A stretch of DNA of 64,000 nucleotides from Collinsella aerofaciens (GTDB lineage: Bacteria; Actinomycetota; Coriobacteriia; Coriobacteriales; Coriobacteriaceae): NCBI RefSeq assembly GCF_902364945.1, contig NZ_CABJFS010000007.1:32029-96028 (forward strand), read 5' to 3'. Within the stretch, counting starts at the first letter, position 1. Every line of letters starts with the position of its first letter. Of the stretch, positions 27,604 to 36,357 are shown piece by piece. The position numbers were made by a program, and so were the translations under genes. Under the pieces are notes generated by a model that saw nothing but the letters and a program-made list of their open reading frames with translations, was not told the DNA's origin and did no database searches.

Positions 27604-27772
27604 CCCCTCTGCTGCACGCAAATCGGATCTACGTCCAGGGCCGTGGCGTGAGCACTATCGCCAAAAGAGGAATATCTCTGTGTAGATTACGCACAGGGAG
27701 CTGCTTCTGTGCTATAGTTCAGGCTTGTTTGTTAACGCGACATGTTCGTTTGTCGCCCAAGGAGGGTCAGTT

Positions 27773-27961
27773 ATGTCCAAAGTTTGCGAAGTTTGCGGTA
27801 AGCACCCCGTTGCCGGTCGCTCCATCAGCCACTCTCACCGCGTCACCAACCGTAAGTTCCGCCCCAACATCCAGCGCGTCTACGTCGTCGTCGATGGTCA
27901 CCGTCGCAAGATGAACGTTTGCTCCACCTGCCTCAAGTCTGGCAAGGTTGCGCGCTCCTAA
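27773..27961 (+). CDS. rpmB: 50S ribosomal protein L28
   Basis: Large-subunit ribosomal protein. The 62-residue product has the zinc-binding cysteine pairs CEVCGK and CSTCLK, so it is the C+ form. In many actinobacteria a C- paralog replaces it under zinc starvation; none is seen here. AAGGAGG lies upstream of the ATG. It is one of only four plus-strand genes and stands alone between its promoter region and a strong terminator. Confidence 0.97.
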   Translation: MSKVCEVCGKHPVAGRSISHSHRVTNRKFRPNIQRVYVVVDGHRRKMNVCSTCLKSGKVARS

Positions 27962-28030
27962 ATAAGGTCTTACCAACAAGTACCTCGGACTCTCCGGGTC
28001 AAAGACCTCGCGTTCACATAGAACTTACCA

Positions 28031-28062
28031 AAGGCGCCCTCCCCTAAGGAGGGCGCCTTTTG
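28031..28062 (+). terminator. Terminator after rpmB
   Basis: A 14-base stem AAGGCGCCCTCC / GGAGGGCGCCTT around CCTAA, followed by TTTTGC on the plus strand. The near-perfect symmetry could also stop transcripts coming from the other side. Confidence 0.9.
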
Positions 28063-28066
28063 CACT

Positions 28067-28321
28067 CATTGGGGACAGACTTACATGAGTGTTTGCAGAT
28101 GTCAAAGGAATCATAGCCTAGCTGATATGCCTTAAAGCTTGACCAACGGTACGTCTCGAGTGAGTCGATTGCACTTTTCACAGGATTGAGATGGATATAA
28201 TCGAGAAGCTGCACCGCCTGCGTGTCCGACTCAACAGCGACCCGCGAATAGCGATTATCAAACAGATGCCCCGTTCTCCCCGTTTTCCCATTGAAATACT
28301 TATTTTAGTCTGTCCCTAATG
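28067..28321 (-). pseudogene. IS200-like (Y1/REP-associated) transposase relic with inverted ends
   Basis: The minus strand from about 28288 to 28090 reads, without start codon, a protein fragment containing GHLFDNRYSRV, DYIHLNPVKSA and YRWSSFKAYQLGY. These match the C-terminal half of Y1_Tnp / REP-associated tyrosine transposases. The N-terminal half with the HUH motif is missing. The relic is bounded by a 15-base inverted repeat with one mismatch (28067-28081 and 28307-28321, containing GGGACAGACT). It is a dead or non-autonomous element between rpmB and adhE. The rest of 28322-28475 holds the adhE upstream region. Confidence 0.75.
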
Positions 28322-28353
28322 AGCGGGGCGATGCACTGGCAGATAGTTTTAGT

Positions 28354-28383
28354 TAAAACGCTTCAGTATATTGAAGCGTTTTA
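28354..28383. promoter_or_regulatory. 12-bp palindrome upstream of adhE
   Basis: TAAAACGCTTCA and TGAAGCGTTTTA are exact inverted repeats around GTATAT, about 90 bases upstream of adhE. It may be an operator for a dimeric regulator, or a weak AT-rich terminator for read-through from the left. It does not match the Rex consensus (TTGTGAA-N4-TTCACAA). Confidence 0.5.
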
Positions 28384-28475
28384 GTATGCCTTTTACGGGA
28401 ATCTTGCCGTTCGCCGAATAATTTCTTGCTATCATGCAAGTCGTAGGGTAAATCTCCGATCGCAAGGAGACACAA

Positions 28476-31124
28476 ATGGTGAAAAAGTCACCGGAAAACA
28501 CTACTCCCGCAATTGTGGACAACGTAGAGGCGCTTGAGGCTAAGCTCGCTCAGATGCGAGAGGCCCAGGCGCTTTTTGCTACGTACACGCAGGAGCAGGT
28601 CGACAAGATCTTCTATGAGGCCGCCATGGCCGCCAACAAGGCTCGTATCCCGTTGGCGAAGATGGCCATCGAGGAGACCGGCCGCGGCGTTCTTGAGGAC
28701 AAGGTCATCAAGAACCACTACGCCGCAGAGTACATCTACAACGCTTACAAGAACACCAAGACCTGTGGCGTTCTGGAGCGCGACGAGGCTTACGGCATCA
28801 CCAAGATCGCCGAGCCCATCGGCATCGTGGGCGCCGTCATCCCGACGACCAACCCCACCTCCACCGCGATCTTCAAGACGCTGATCAGCCTGAAGACCCG
28901 CAACGGCATCATCATCTCCCCGCACCCGGCAGCCGCCAAGTGCACCATCGCCGCCGCCAAGCTCGTGCTTGACGCCGCCGTCAAGGCCGGCGCCCCCGAG
29001 GGCATCATCGGCTGGGTCGATGTCCCCTCCATCGAGCTGACCAACATGGTCATGCGCGACGTCGACATCATCCTCGCCACCGGTGGCCCGGGCATGGTCA
29101 AGGCCGCCTACTCCTCGGGCAAGCCCGCCCTGGGCGTTGGCGCCGGTAACACCCCGGTCATCATCGACGACACCGCCGACGTGCTGCTCGCCGTCAACTC
29201 CATCATCCACTCCAAGACCTTCGACAACGGCATGATCTGCGCTTCCGAGCAGTCCGTGACCGTCATCGACACCATCTATGACCAGGTCAAAGCCGAGTTC
29301 CAGAAGCGCGGCTGCTACTTCGTCAAGCAGGGTGCCGAGATGGAGGCCCTGCGTGCCGCCATGTTCAAGAACGGCGCTCTCGATCACCGCATTCCCGGCA
29401 TGGCTGCCGCCAAGATCGCCGAGCTCGCCGGCATCGAGGTTCCTGCCAAGACCAAGATCCTGATCGCCGAGGTCACCTCCACCGACCCCGCCAAGGAGGA
29501 GTTCTCCCACGAGAAGCTCTCCCCGGTCCTGGCCATGTATCACGCCAAGGACTTCCAGGAGGCCGTCGACAAGGCCGAGCACCTGGTGCTCGCCGGTGGC
29601 CCGGGCCACACCGCCTCTCTGTACGTGCACCCCGCCCAGGCCGAGAAGATCAGCCTGTTCGAGCACGTCATGAAGGCCTGCCGTATCGTCATCAACACCC
29701 CGTCCTCGCACGGCGGCATCGGTGATCTGTACAACTTTGGCATGAAGCCGTCTCTGACCCTGGGCTGCGGCTCCTGGGGCGGCAACTCCGTCTCCGAGAA
29801 CGTTGGGGTGAAGCACTTGATCAACGTTAAGACTGTGGCCGAGCGCCGTGAGAACATGCTGTGGTTCCGCGCTCCCGAGAAGGTCTACTTCAAGAAGGGT
29901 TCCACGCCCGTCGCCCTCGACGAGCTCGGTACCGTCATGGGCAAGAAGCGCGCCTTCATCGTCACCGACCAGTTCCTCTTCAAGAATGGCAACACCCGCG
30001 CCATCGAGGCCAAGCTCGACGAGATGGGCATCGCCCACGACTGCTTCTACGACGTCGAGCCCGATCCGTCGCTGCAGTGCGCACGTCGCGGCGCCAAGCA
30101 GATGGCTCTCTTTGAGCCTGACGTGATCATCGCCGTCGGCGGTGGCTCCGCTATGGACGCCGGCAAGATCATGTGGATGATGTACGAGCACCCCGAGTGC
30201 AAGTTTGAGGACATGGCCATGGACTTCATGGACATCCGCAAGCGTATCTTCACTTTCCCCGAGATGGGCAAGAAGGCCTACTTCGTCGCCGTCCCGACCT
30301 CTTCGGGTACCGGCTCCGAGTGCACGCCGTTCGCCATCATCACCGACAAGGAGACCGGCATCAAGTGGCCGCTCGCCGACTACGCGCTGCTCCCCAACAT
30401 GGCTATCGTCGACGCCGACAACTGCATGACCGCCCCGCGCGGCCTGACCGCTGCCTCCGGCATCGACGTCATGACCCACGCCATCGAGTCCTACGTCTCC
30501 ATCATGGCTTCCGACTACACCAAGGGCCTCTCCGAGCGCGCTGCTAAGCTCGTCTTCGAGAACCTGCCCTCCAGCTTCACGAACGGCGCCAAGGACCCGC
30601 ACGCCCGCGAGGAGATGCACAACGCCTCCTGCATGGCCGGCATGGCCTTCGCCAACGCCTTCCTGGGCCTCAACCACTCCATGGCTCACAAGCTCGGCGC
30701 CTTCCATCACCTGCCCCACGGCCTCGCCAACGCCGTCATCCTGACCCGCGTTATGCGCTACAACGCCGCCGAGGCTCCCGTCAAGATGGGCACGTTCTCC
30801 CAGTATCCTTACCCCAACGCGCTGCACAACTACGCCGAGATGGCCAAGTACTGCGGCATCGAGGGCAAGGACGACAAGGAGGTCTTCGAGAACTTCATCA
30901 CGAAGCTCGAGGAGCTCAAGGACTTCATCGGTGTCAAGAAGACCATCGCCGACTACGGTGTTGACGAGCAGTACTTCCTCGACACCCTCGACGAGATGAC
31001 CGAGCAGGCATTCAACGACCAGTGCACCGGCGCTAACCCGCGCTACCCGCTCATGAGCGAGATCAAGGAGCTCTACCTGGACGCCTACTACGGCCGCGAG
31101 CCTCAGGACTACGCCGTCTGCTAG
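28476..31124 (+). CDS. adhE: Bifunctional acetaldehyde-CoA/alcohol dehydrogenase
   Basis: Converts acetyl-CoA to acetaldehyde and then ethanol, regenerating NAD in fermentation. The 882-residue fusion has an N-terminal CoA-acylating aldehyde dehydrogenase (about 15-440; GVGAGNTPVII, catalytic Cys in NGMICASEQ) and a C-terminal iron alcohol dehydrogenase (about 455-870; GGGSAMDAGKI, GLNHSMAHKLGAFHHLPHG with the iron histidines). AAGGAGA precedes the ATG. Codons are strongly biased to C- and G-ending forms, more than in most neighbours, consistent with high expression. Confidence 0.97.
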   Translation: MVKKSPENTTPAIVDNVEALEAKLAQMREAQALFATYTQEQVDKIFYEAAMAANKARIPLAKMAIEETGRGVLEDKVIKNHYAAEYIYNAYKNTKTCGVLERDEAYGITKIAEPIGIVGAVIPTTNPTSTAIFKTLISLKTRNGIIISPHPAAAKCTIAAAKLVLDAAVKAGAPEGIIGWVDVPSIELTNMVMRDVDIILATGGPGMVKAAYSSGKPALGVGAGNTPVIIDDTADVLLAVNSIIHSKTFDNGMICASEQSVTVIDTIYDQVKAEFQKRGCYFVKQGAEMEALRAAMFKNGALDHRIPGMAAAKIAELAGIEVPAKTKILIAEVTSTDPAKEEFSHEKLSPVLAMYHAKDFQEAVDKAEHLVLAGGPGHTASLYVHPAQAEKISLFEHVMKACRIVINTPSSHGGIGDLYNFGMKPSLTLGCGSWGGNSVSENVGVKHLINVKTVAERRENMLWFRAPEKVYFKKGSTPVALDELGTVMGKKRAFIVTDQFLFKNGNTRAIEAKLDEMGIAHDCFYDVEPDPSLQCARRGAKQMALFEPDVIIAVGGGSAMDAGKIMWMMYEHPECKFEDMAMDFMDIRKRIFTFPEMGKKAYFVAVPTSSGTGSECTPFAIITDKETGIKWPLADYALLPNMAIVDADNCMTAPRGLTAASGIDVMTHAIESYVSIMASDYTKGLSERAAKLVFENLPSSFTNGAKDPHAREEMHNASCMAGMAFANAFLGLNHSMAHKLGAFHHLPHGLANAVILTRVMRYNAAEAPVKMGTFSQYPYPNALHNYAEMAKYCGIEGKDDKEVFENFITKLEELKDFIGVKKTIADYGVDEQYFLDTLDEMTEQAFNDQCTGANPRYPLMSEIKELYLDAYYGREPQDYAVC

Positions 31125-31141
31125 TTTTAGCACGGTTTTTA

Positions 31142-31181
31142 ACGGCGGGGGTGCACGGGTGTTTCACACCCCCCCGCCGTC
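31142..31181 (+). terminator. GC-rich hairpin after adhE
   Basis: ACGGCGGGGGTG and CACCCCCCCGCCGT pair around a short internal hairpin, 18 bases past the adhE stop. No T-tract follows, so termination may be partial, with some read-through to the next gene. Confidence 0.6.
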
Positions 31182-31212
31182 GCTTCTATCGCATCGTTGA
31201 AAGGATGCAACC

Positions 31213-31977
31213 ATGCTGCTACCCGATTCCAAGACCGAGCTCGTCCGCCGTGGCAACAAGGTCGTTTACGACCTGGGCGACAAGATTGTCAAGGTCTTTA
31301 ACGAGACCAAGCCTGTCTCCGACGTGTTCAACGAGGCTTTGAATCTTGCCCGCATCAATGAGTGCGGCATCCGCAGCCCCAAGGCTCTCGAGGTTTCCCA
31401 GCTCGAGAACGCCAACGGCTGGGCGCTCGTGACCGAGAAGGTTCCGGGCACCACCCTTGCCGAGAAGATGACTGCCGAGCCCCAGCGCTTTGGTGAGTAT
31501 CTCGAGATGTTCGTCGACCTCCAAATCGAGATCCACGGCTACACCTCCCCGCTGCTCAACCGTCAGCGCGACAAGTTCGCCCGCATGATCGACAGCCTTG
31601 ATCAGCTCAATGCCACCACGCGCTACAACCTTCAGGAGCGTCTGGACGGCATGACCAAGGAGTTCAAGGTCTGCCACGGCGACTTCAACCCCTCCAACGT
31701 CATCGTCGGCGACGACGGCCAGCTCTATGTGTGCGACTGGGCACACGCCACCCAGGGCTCCCCTGCTGCCGACGTTGCCACCACCTACCTGCTCTTCGCC
31801 CTCAACAGCAAGGATCAGGCCGAGGCCTACCTGGAGCTCTACTGCGACCGCGCCGACATGCCCATGCAGGTCGTGCGTCAGTGGACGAGCATCGTCGCCG
31901 CTTCCGAGCTCGCTCGTAAGCGCAACGTGAACGATGAGTTCCTGAAGAACTGGATCGACGTCGTCGATTATCAGTAA
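31213..31977 (+). CDS. APH-family phosphotransferase of unknown substrate
   Basis: A 254-residue protein with the aminoglycoside phosphotransferase / small-molecule kinase fold. It has an N-lobe with VVYDLGDKIVKVFN (nucleotide strand and lysine), EKVPGTTLAEKM linking the lobes, catalytic loop CHGDFNPSNV (about 157-166) and metal-binding CDWAHA in place of the more usual DWE. AAAGGA precedes the ATG. It sits 89 bases downstream of adhE, flanked by hairpins on both sides. The substrate is not predictable: similar proteins include antibiotic, choline and unknown kinases. There is no sign of a resistance cassette, so a housekeeping role is more likely. Confidence 0.75.
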   Translation: MLLPDSKTELVRRGNKVVYDLGDKIVKVFNETKPVSDVFNEALNLARINECGIRSPKALEVSQLENANGWALVTEKVPGTTLAEKMTAEPQRFGEYLEMFVDLQIEIHGYTSPLLNRQRDKFARMIDSLDQLNATTRYNLQERLDGMTKEFKVCHGDFNPSNVIVGDDGQLYVCDWAHATQGSPAADVATTYLLFALNSKDQAEAYLELYCDRADMPMQVVRQWTSIVAASELARKRNVNDEFLKNWIDVVDYQ

Positions 31978-32012
31978 TATCTGAGCGATTTATTTCGCAT
32001 CGGAGGCACAAG

Positions 32013-32048
32013 AAAACCCCGCAGCTCATATGGGCTGTGGGGTTTTCC
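32013..32048 (+). terminator. Terminator after the APH-family gene
   Basis: AAAACCCCGCAGC / GCTGTGGGGTTTT stem followed by CCTTT on the plus strand, 36 bases past the stop codon. The paired A and T ends also allow function on the other strand. Confidence 0.85.
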
Positions 32049-32075
32049 TTTACCCATCGAGTTTATTCACGCAAC

Positions 32076-32122
32076 AAAATAGACTGCTCCGCATCTCTTC
32101 CTAAGAGAGATACGGAGCAGTC
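32076..32122 (-). terminator. Terminator after proS
   Basis: An 18-20 bp stem GACTGCTCCGTATCTCT / AGAGATGCGGAGCAGTC with one mismatch, followed on the minus strand by TATTTTG. It ends the pyrH-to-proS cluster and converges with the plus-strand terminator at 32013-32048. Confidence 0.85.
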
Positions 32123-32153
32123 CCGCAATTACATCTAATAGCAGAAACATCGA

Positions 32154-33875
32154 TTAACGGCGGGCCGCCTTAACAAGCTCGGCAACCTTGGCGACGACCT
32201 CGTCAATCGCCACGTCCTCGCGCTCGCCCGTGGCACGGTCCTTGAGCTCAACGGTGCCATTCTTAAGGCCACGCTTGCCAAGCACCACCTGATACGGGAA
32301 TCCCATAAGGTCGTTATCGGCAAACTTAAAGCCGGGACGCTCGTCACGGTCGTCGACGACGACCTCGATACCCTCGGCGCACAAGCCCTCGATGATTTGG
32401 TCGCAGACGGTTGCGCACTCCTCCTTCTTGGGATCGAGCGGAATCACCGCGACCTCGTACGGGGCAACGGAAACCGGCCAGACGATACCGTGCTCGTCGT
32501 TGTGCTGCTCCACGACGGCAGCAAGCGAGCGGGACACGCCCACGCCGTAGCAACCCATGATAAGCGGCTTCTCCTTGCCGTCCTCGTCCATAAAGGTGGC
32601 GCCCATGGCCTCGGAATACTTGGTACCCAGCTGGAAGACCTGCGAGACCTCGATGCCGCGAGCAGCAGAGAGCGGCTTGCCGCAGTGCGGGCAGGGATCG
32701 CCGGCAACGACGGTGACCAGATCTGCCCACTCATCGACGGTAAAGTCGCGCTCGGGGCAGGCACCGGTAAAGTGATAATCGACCTCGTTGGCACCGCAGG
32801 CCCACTGCTTGGACTCGCGCAGGCTCTCGTCGCACACCAGACGGATGCCCTCGGGCAAGTTAACCGGTCCGATAAAGCCCTTGTGCAGACCGTAGGTCTG
32901 GAGCTCCTCGTCCGTCATCATGCGATAACCCTTGCCAAAGACATGCTCGGCCTTGCAGTCGTTGAGCTCATGGTCGCCCGGGACGATGGCCACGACGGGC
33001 TTGCCCTCGGCATCGATGAGCGCCAGGGACTTGCGCGTACCGTTCTCGGGGAATCCAAAGAACTTAGCAACGGCCTCAATGGTGCCCATGCCCGGAGTCT
33101 CGACCTTGGTAAGCGTACCGTCACCGGGACCCTCAGTCACGACGACCTTGGTGCTTGCAGCCTCATCATCGGCGGCAAAACCGCAGTCATCGCAATAGGC
33201 GAGAGAAGCCTCGCCGGCGTCGGCCAAAGCCATGTACTCGACGGAGGTATCGCCACCGATCTCGCCGGAGTCGGCAACGACGGGCAAGGCCTTGATGTAG
33301 CAGCGCTCGCAAATGTTAGCGTAGGCCTGCTTCATCTTGTCATACTCCTCCTGCAAGCTCTCCTGCGTGGCGGAGAAGCTGTAGGCATCCTTCATGATGA
33401 ACTCGCGACCGCGCATCAGGCCAAAACGGGGACGGAACTCGTCGCGGAACTTATCCTGGATGTGATAGAGGTTCACTGGCAGCTGCTTATAGGAGCGCAG
33501 CTCGTTGCGCACCAGGGCCGTGACGGTCTCCTCGTGCGTGGGGCCCAGCACGAACTCGCGACCATGACGGTCGTCAAAGCGCACAAGCTCCTTGCCATAG
33601 GCATCGATACGGCCGGACTCACGCCACAACTCGGCATCGACCATGATAGGCATCATAAGCTCCTGGGCGCCGGCGGCGTCCATCTCGTCGCGCACGATGT
33701 TCTCAATCTTGCGAATCGAGCGCCATGCGAGCGGCAGGTAGGAATACAGACCGGCGGCCTCCTTGCGGATCATGCCGGCACGGAGCAGCAGGCGGTGGCT
33801 GGCGAGCTCAGCGTCCGCCGGATCCTCTTTAAGCGTCGGCGCATAGAGCTTAGACATATACATTGCTCGGGTCAT
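32154..33875 (-). CDS. proS: Prolyl-tRNA synthetase
   Basis: Class II aminoacyl-tRNA synthetase charging tRNA-Pro. The 573-residue protein has the bacterial layout: catalytic core motifs (ELMMPIMVDAELWRESGR, RDEFRPRFGLMRGREF), an inserted YbaK-like editing domain (about 225-385) that removes mischarged alanine, motif 3 GCYGVGVSR, and the anticodon-binding domain. The ATG at 33875 has GAGGAG inside the ispG end. It is the last gene of the pyrH operon. Confidence 0.97.
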   Translation of the reverse strand: MTRAMYMSKLYAPTLKEDPADAELASHRLLLRAGMIRKEAAGLYSYLPLAWRSIRKIENIVRDEMDAAGAQELMMPIMVDAELWRESGRIDAYGKELVRFDDRHGREFVLGPTHEETVTALVRNELRSYKQLPVNLYHIQDKFRDEFRPRFGLMRGREFIMKDAYSFSATQESLQEEYDKMKQAYANICERCYIKALPVVADSGEIGGDTSVEYMALADAGEASLAYCDDCGFAADDEAASTKVVVTEGPGDGTLTKVETPGMGTIEAVAKFFGFPENGTRKSLALIDAEGKPVVAIVPGDHELNDCKAEHVFGKGYRMMTDEELQTYGLHKGFIGPVNLPEGIRLVCDESLRESKQWACGANEVDYHFTGACPERDFTVDEWADLVTVVAGDPCPHCGKPLSAARGIEVSQVFQLGTKYSEAMGATFMDEDGKEKPLIMGCYGVGVSRSLAAVVEQHNDEHGIVWPVSVAPYEVAVIPLDPKKEECATVCDQIIEGLCAEGIEVVVDDRDERPGFKFADNDLMGFPYQVVLGKRGLKNGTVELKDRATGEREDVAIDEVVAKVAELVKAARR

Positions 33876-34958
33876 TTATTTCTCCTCAATAAGCTTGTCG
33901 ACCTCTGCCATAAGCGCGTCGACAATTTGGTCCTCAGCTACTTTACCAATGATCTGGCCATGCGAAAAGAGCAAGGCCTGACCACGTCCGCAAGCAACGC
34001 CCAGGTCGGCATCAGAAGCCTCACCGGGGCCATTAACGGCACATCCCATGACGGCAATCGAAAGCGGCGCGGAATAGTTCTTAAGCCGCTCGGTGACCTC
34101 CTCGGCGATGGGAATGAGGTTAACCTGGCAGCGGGCGCACGTGGGGCACGAGACAATCTCGGGACCACGGCGACGCAGGCCCAGCGACTGTAGAATTCCC
34201 CAGGCGACCGGCGGCTCCTCAACCGGATCGGCCGTGAGCGACACACGCATGGTGTCGCCGATGCCTTCGGAAAGCAAGATACCCAAGCCTACAGAGCTCT
34301 TGATGGTGCCCTGAAGCTTGGTCCCCGCCTCCGTCACGCCCAGGTGAAGCGGAACGTGGGGAATCTCACGTGACAGGGCTCGATAGGTATCGAGCGTCGT
34401 TTGCACGCTATGGGCCTTGGCCGAAAGCACAATGCTCGTAAAGCCGCGATCCTCAAAGTGCTTGACGAAGCGCTCGCTCGACATCACGAGCTTTTCGGGC
34501 TGCGTGAGGTCGTCGCGCTCGGCAATATCTTGCTCAAGCGAGCCCGCGTTCACGCCAATGCGAATCGCACAGCCCGCGGCACCCGCAGCATCGATCACCG
34601 CGTCAACCTTGGCCCAATCGCCGATATTGCCGGGATTGATGCGCAGCTTGGCGGCACCGGCCTCAACGGCACCAATGGCGAGCTTATGGTTAAAGTGGAT
34701 ATCGGCGACAATCGGCACCGGAGACTCGGCACAGATGGTGCGGAAGCCCTCAAGCGCGGCCTCGGAGGGCACGCTCACGCGCACGATATCGCAGCCAGCC
34801 TGCGCCAACGCGCACACTTGCGCAAGCGTTGCCTGGGCATCAGCGGTATCGGTGCAGGTCATAGATTGGACCACCACCGGCGCGCCGCCACCGATCTGCA
34901 CGCCGCCCACATGCACGGAGCGCGTCAGCTCGCGAGGCAAAGGATGGGATAAAGACAA
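33876..34958 (-). CDS. ispG: 4-hydroxy-3-methylbut-2-en-1-yl diphosphate synthase
   Basis: 4Fe-4S enzyme of the MEP isoprenoid pathway, forming HMBPP. The 360-residue protein has PVVVQSMTCTDT, the barrel domain and the cluster cysteines in CPTCARCQ and CAVNGPGEA. The start is taken as TTG at 34958, with GGGGAG eight bases upstream right after the rseP stop; the longer frame into rseP gives an unrelated N-terminus. It pairs with dxr in the same operon. Confidence 0.94.
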   Translation of the reverse strand: MSLSHPLPRELTRSVHVGGVQIGGGAPVVVQSMTCTDTADAQATLAQVCALAQAGCDIVRVSVPSEAALEGFRTICAESPVPIVADIHFNHKLAIGAVEAGAAKLRINPGNIGDWAKVDAVIDAAGAAGCAIRIGVNAGSLEQDIAERDDLTQPEKLVMSSERFVKHFEDRGFTSIVLSAKAHSVQTTLDTYRALSREIPHVPLHLGVTEAGTKLQGTIKSSVGLGILLSEGIGDTMRVSLTADPVEEPPVAWGILQSLGLRRRGPEIVSCPTCARCQVNLIPIAEEVTERLKNYSAPLSIAVMGCAVNGPGEASDADLGVACGRGQALLFSHGQIIGKVAEDQIVDALMAEVDKLIEEK

Positions 34959-34971
34959 TCCAAACACTCCC

Positions 34972-36333
34972 CTACAGAATAAATCGAAGGATGTCGGAAC
35001 GAAGCATATAGACAAACAGCAGCGCAAAGAGCGCGATGCCCACATAGCTCACAATCGTCTGGACCTTGAGCGGAAGCTCGCGGCCCGCAATCTTCTGAAT
35101 GATCTCGATGACTAGCTTGCCGCCATCGAGTGGCGGGATGGGCAGCAGGTTCATAAAGCCAAGCGAGAACGAAATGAGGGCGGCAAACGAAAGGAACGCG
35201 GCAGGGCCGGCAGCAGCAGCCTGTGAGGACATAACGCTAATACCCACGATCGAAGAGGACTGATCGAGAATCTCCATCGTATGCTGCGGCTGGAGCAGGC
35301 GCATCACGCCCTCCGCTGTCTGCACGACATAGGAGAACGACAGGCGAGCCGACGTGATGGGGTCTAAACGGACCACCTGCGTAGAGGCATACACACCTAG
35401 GCGCTCGTCCTCTTTGAGCGCAACCGTGGTCGAATGCTGCTTGCCGTCACGCTCGTACTCGATGGCGATATCGTCCTTACCGGCAGCCTTGCCGATGGCA
35501 TCGTAGACATCCATCCAAGTAGAACATGAGACACCGTCAACCGAAAGGATCGCATCACCGGCCTCGATACCCGCCTTGGCGGCAATAGATCCCTCGTCAA
35601 CCTGACCGATCACGTTGGTATCCATCGGCACGGTGACACCCGCAATGGAATAGATGCTCATAAGGAGCAAAAAACCCGTCAAGATATTGACGATAATGCC
35701 TGCGAGCAGCATAAAGGCGCGCTTGAGAAAGCCTTGGCCAAGATAGGTGTGCGAGCGTTCTTGCGCAAGGAACTCGGCCTCGCCGCACGGCAGCTCCCAC
35801 ACATCGCCCTCGGCAGTCGCATGTTCGCGATCGAAACGGCGACCATCAAAGGTGGTATAGCCTGCCGTGTCTCGTGGCAACGTCTGATATTTGGTGGGAT
35901 AGTAGCTCGGCGAGGGCTTCTCCCCTTCCTCATACCAGGGCGCGATGGAGCCCCAGCCCAGCAAAAGGGCGCATGCCTCGAGCACATCCTCCTCGGAAAG
36001 TTCGAGCTCGACAGCAAGGTCGGCCACGGTCACGCGACCATGACGATAGATAGCCGCGAGCACGCGATCGGCGCACGAAACATCGGTCGGATCCATACCG
36101 CAGATGGCAGCGTAGCCACCCAGCAGCAGCGGGGTCACGCCAAACTTGGTTCCAATGCGACGCGACGTGTAATGGATGTCAAAGCGGCACGGCAGACCCA
36201 AAAAGAACTCGGTCACACGGACGCCGCAGGCACGCGCCGCCAAAAAGTGGCCGCCCTCGTGCAAAAACACGAGGACGGAAAGCATCAGCAGGCCCCAAAA
36301 GACCGATGAGAGAACGCTCAGAACAGTATCCAT
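34972..36333 (-). CDS. rseP: RseP-type site-2 protease with inserted domain
   Basis: Membrane zinc metalloprotease (M50) that cleaves anti-sigma factors and signal-peptide remnants within the membrane. The 453-residue protein has HEGGH (25-29) in the first membrane segment, a second segment at about 206-232, one PDZ domain (about 240-320) and the third zinc ligand in PPLDGGK near the C-terminus. Between about residues 82 and 195, where family members have about 40 residues, there is a longer insertion. Its first half (RVLAAIYRHGRVTVADLAVELELSEEDV in part) resembles a winged-helix fold. The position between dxr and ispG is the usual one. Confidence 0.9.
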   Translation of the reverse strand: MDTVLSVLSSVFWGLLMLSVLVFLHEGGHFLAARACGVRVTEFFLGLPCRFDIHYTSRRIGTKFGVTPLLLGGYAAICGMDPTDVSCADRVLAAIYRHGRVTVADLAVELELSEEDVLEACALLLGWGSIAPWYEEGEKPSPSYYPTKYQTLPRDTAGYTTFDGRRFDREHATAEGDVWELPCGEAEFLAQERSHTYLGQGFLKRAFMLLAGIIVNILTGFLLLMSIYSIAGVTVPMDTNVIGQVDEGSIAAKAGIEAGDAILSVDGVSCSTWMDVYDAIGKAAGKDDIAIEYERDGKQHSTTVALKEDERLGVYASTQVVRLDPITSARLSFSYVVQTAEGVMRLLQPQHTMEILDQSSSIVGISVMSSQAAAAGPAAFLSFAALISFSLGFMNLLPIPPLDGGKLVIEIIQKIAGRELPLKVQTIVSYVGIALFALLFVYMLRSDILRFIL

Positions 36334-36357
36334 AAAACGAAAAGCAATCCTTATGGG

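Noticed and set aside
28354..28383. Rex operator for adhE
   Set aside because: The palindrome TAAAACGCTTCA/TGAAGCGTTTTA differs from the TTGTGAA-type Rex site in sequence and centre length.
31213..31977. Antibiotic resistance gene
   Set aside because: The APH fold is clear, but there is no cassette, mobile element junction or base-composition shift, and codon use matches the host.
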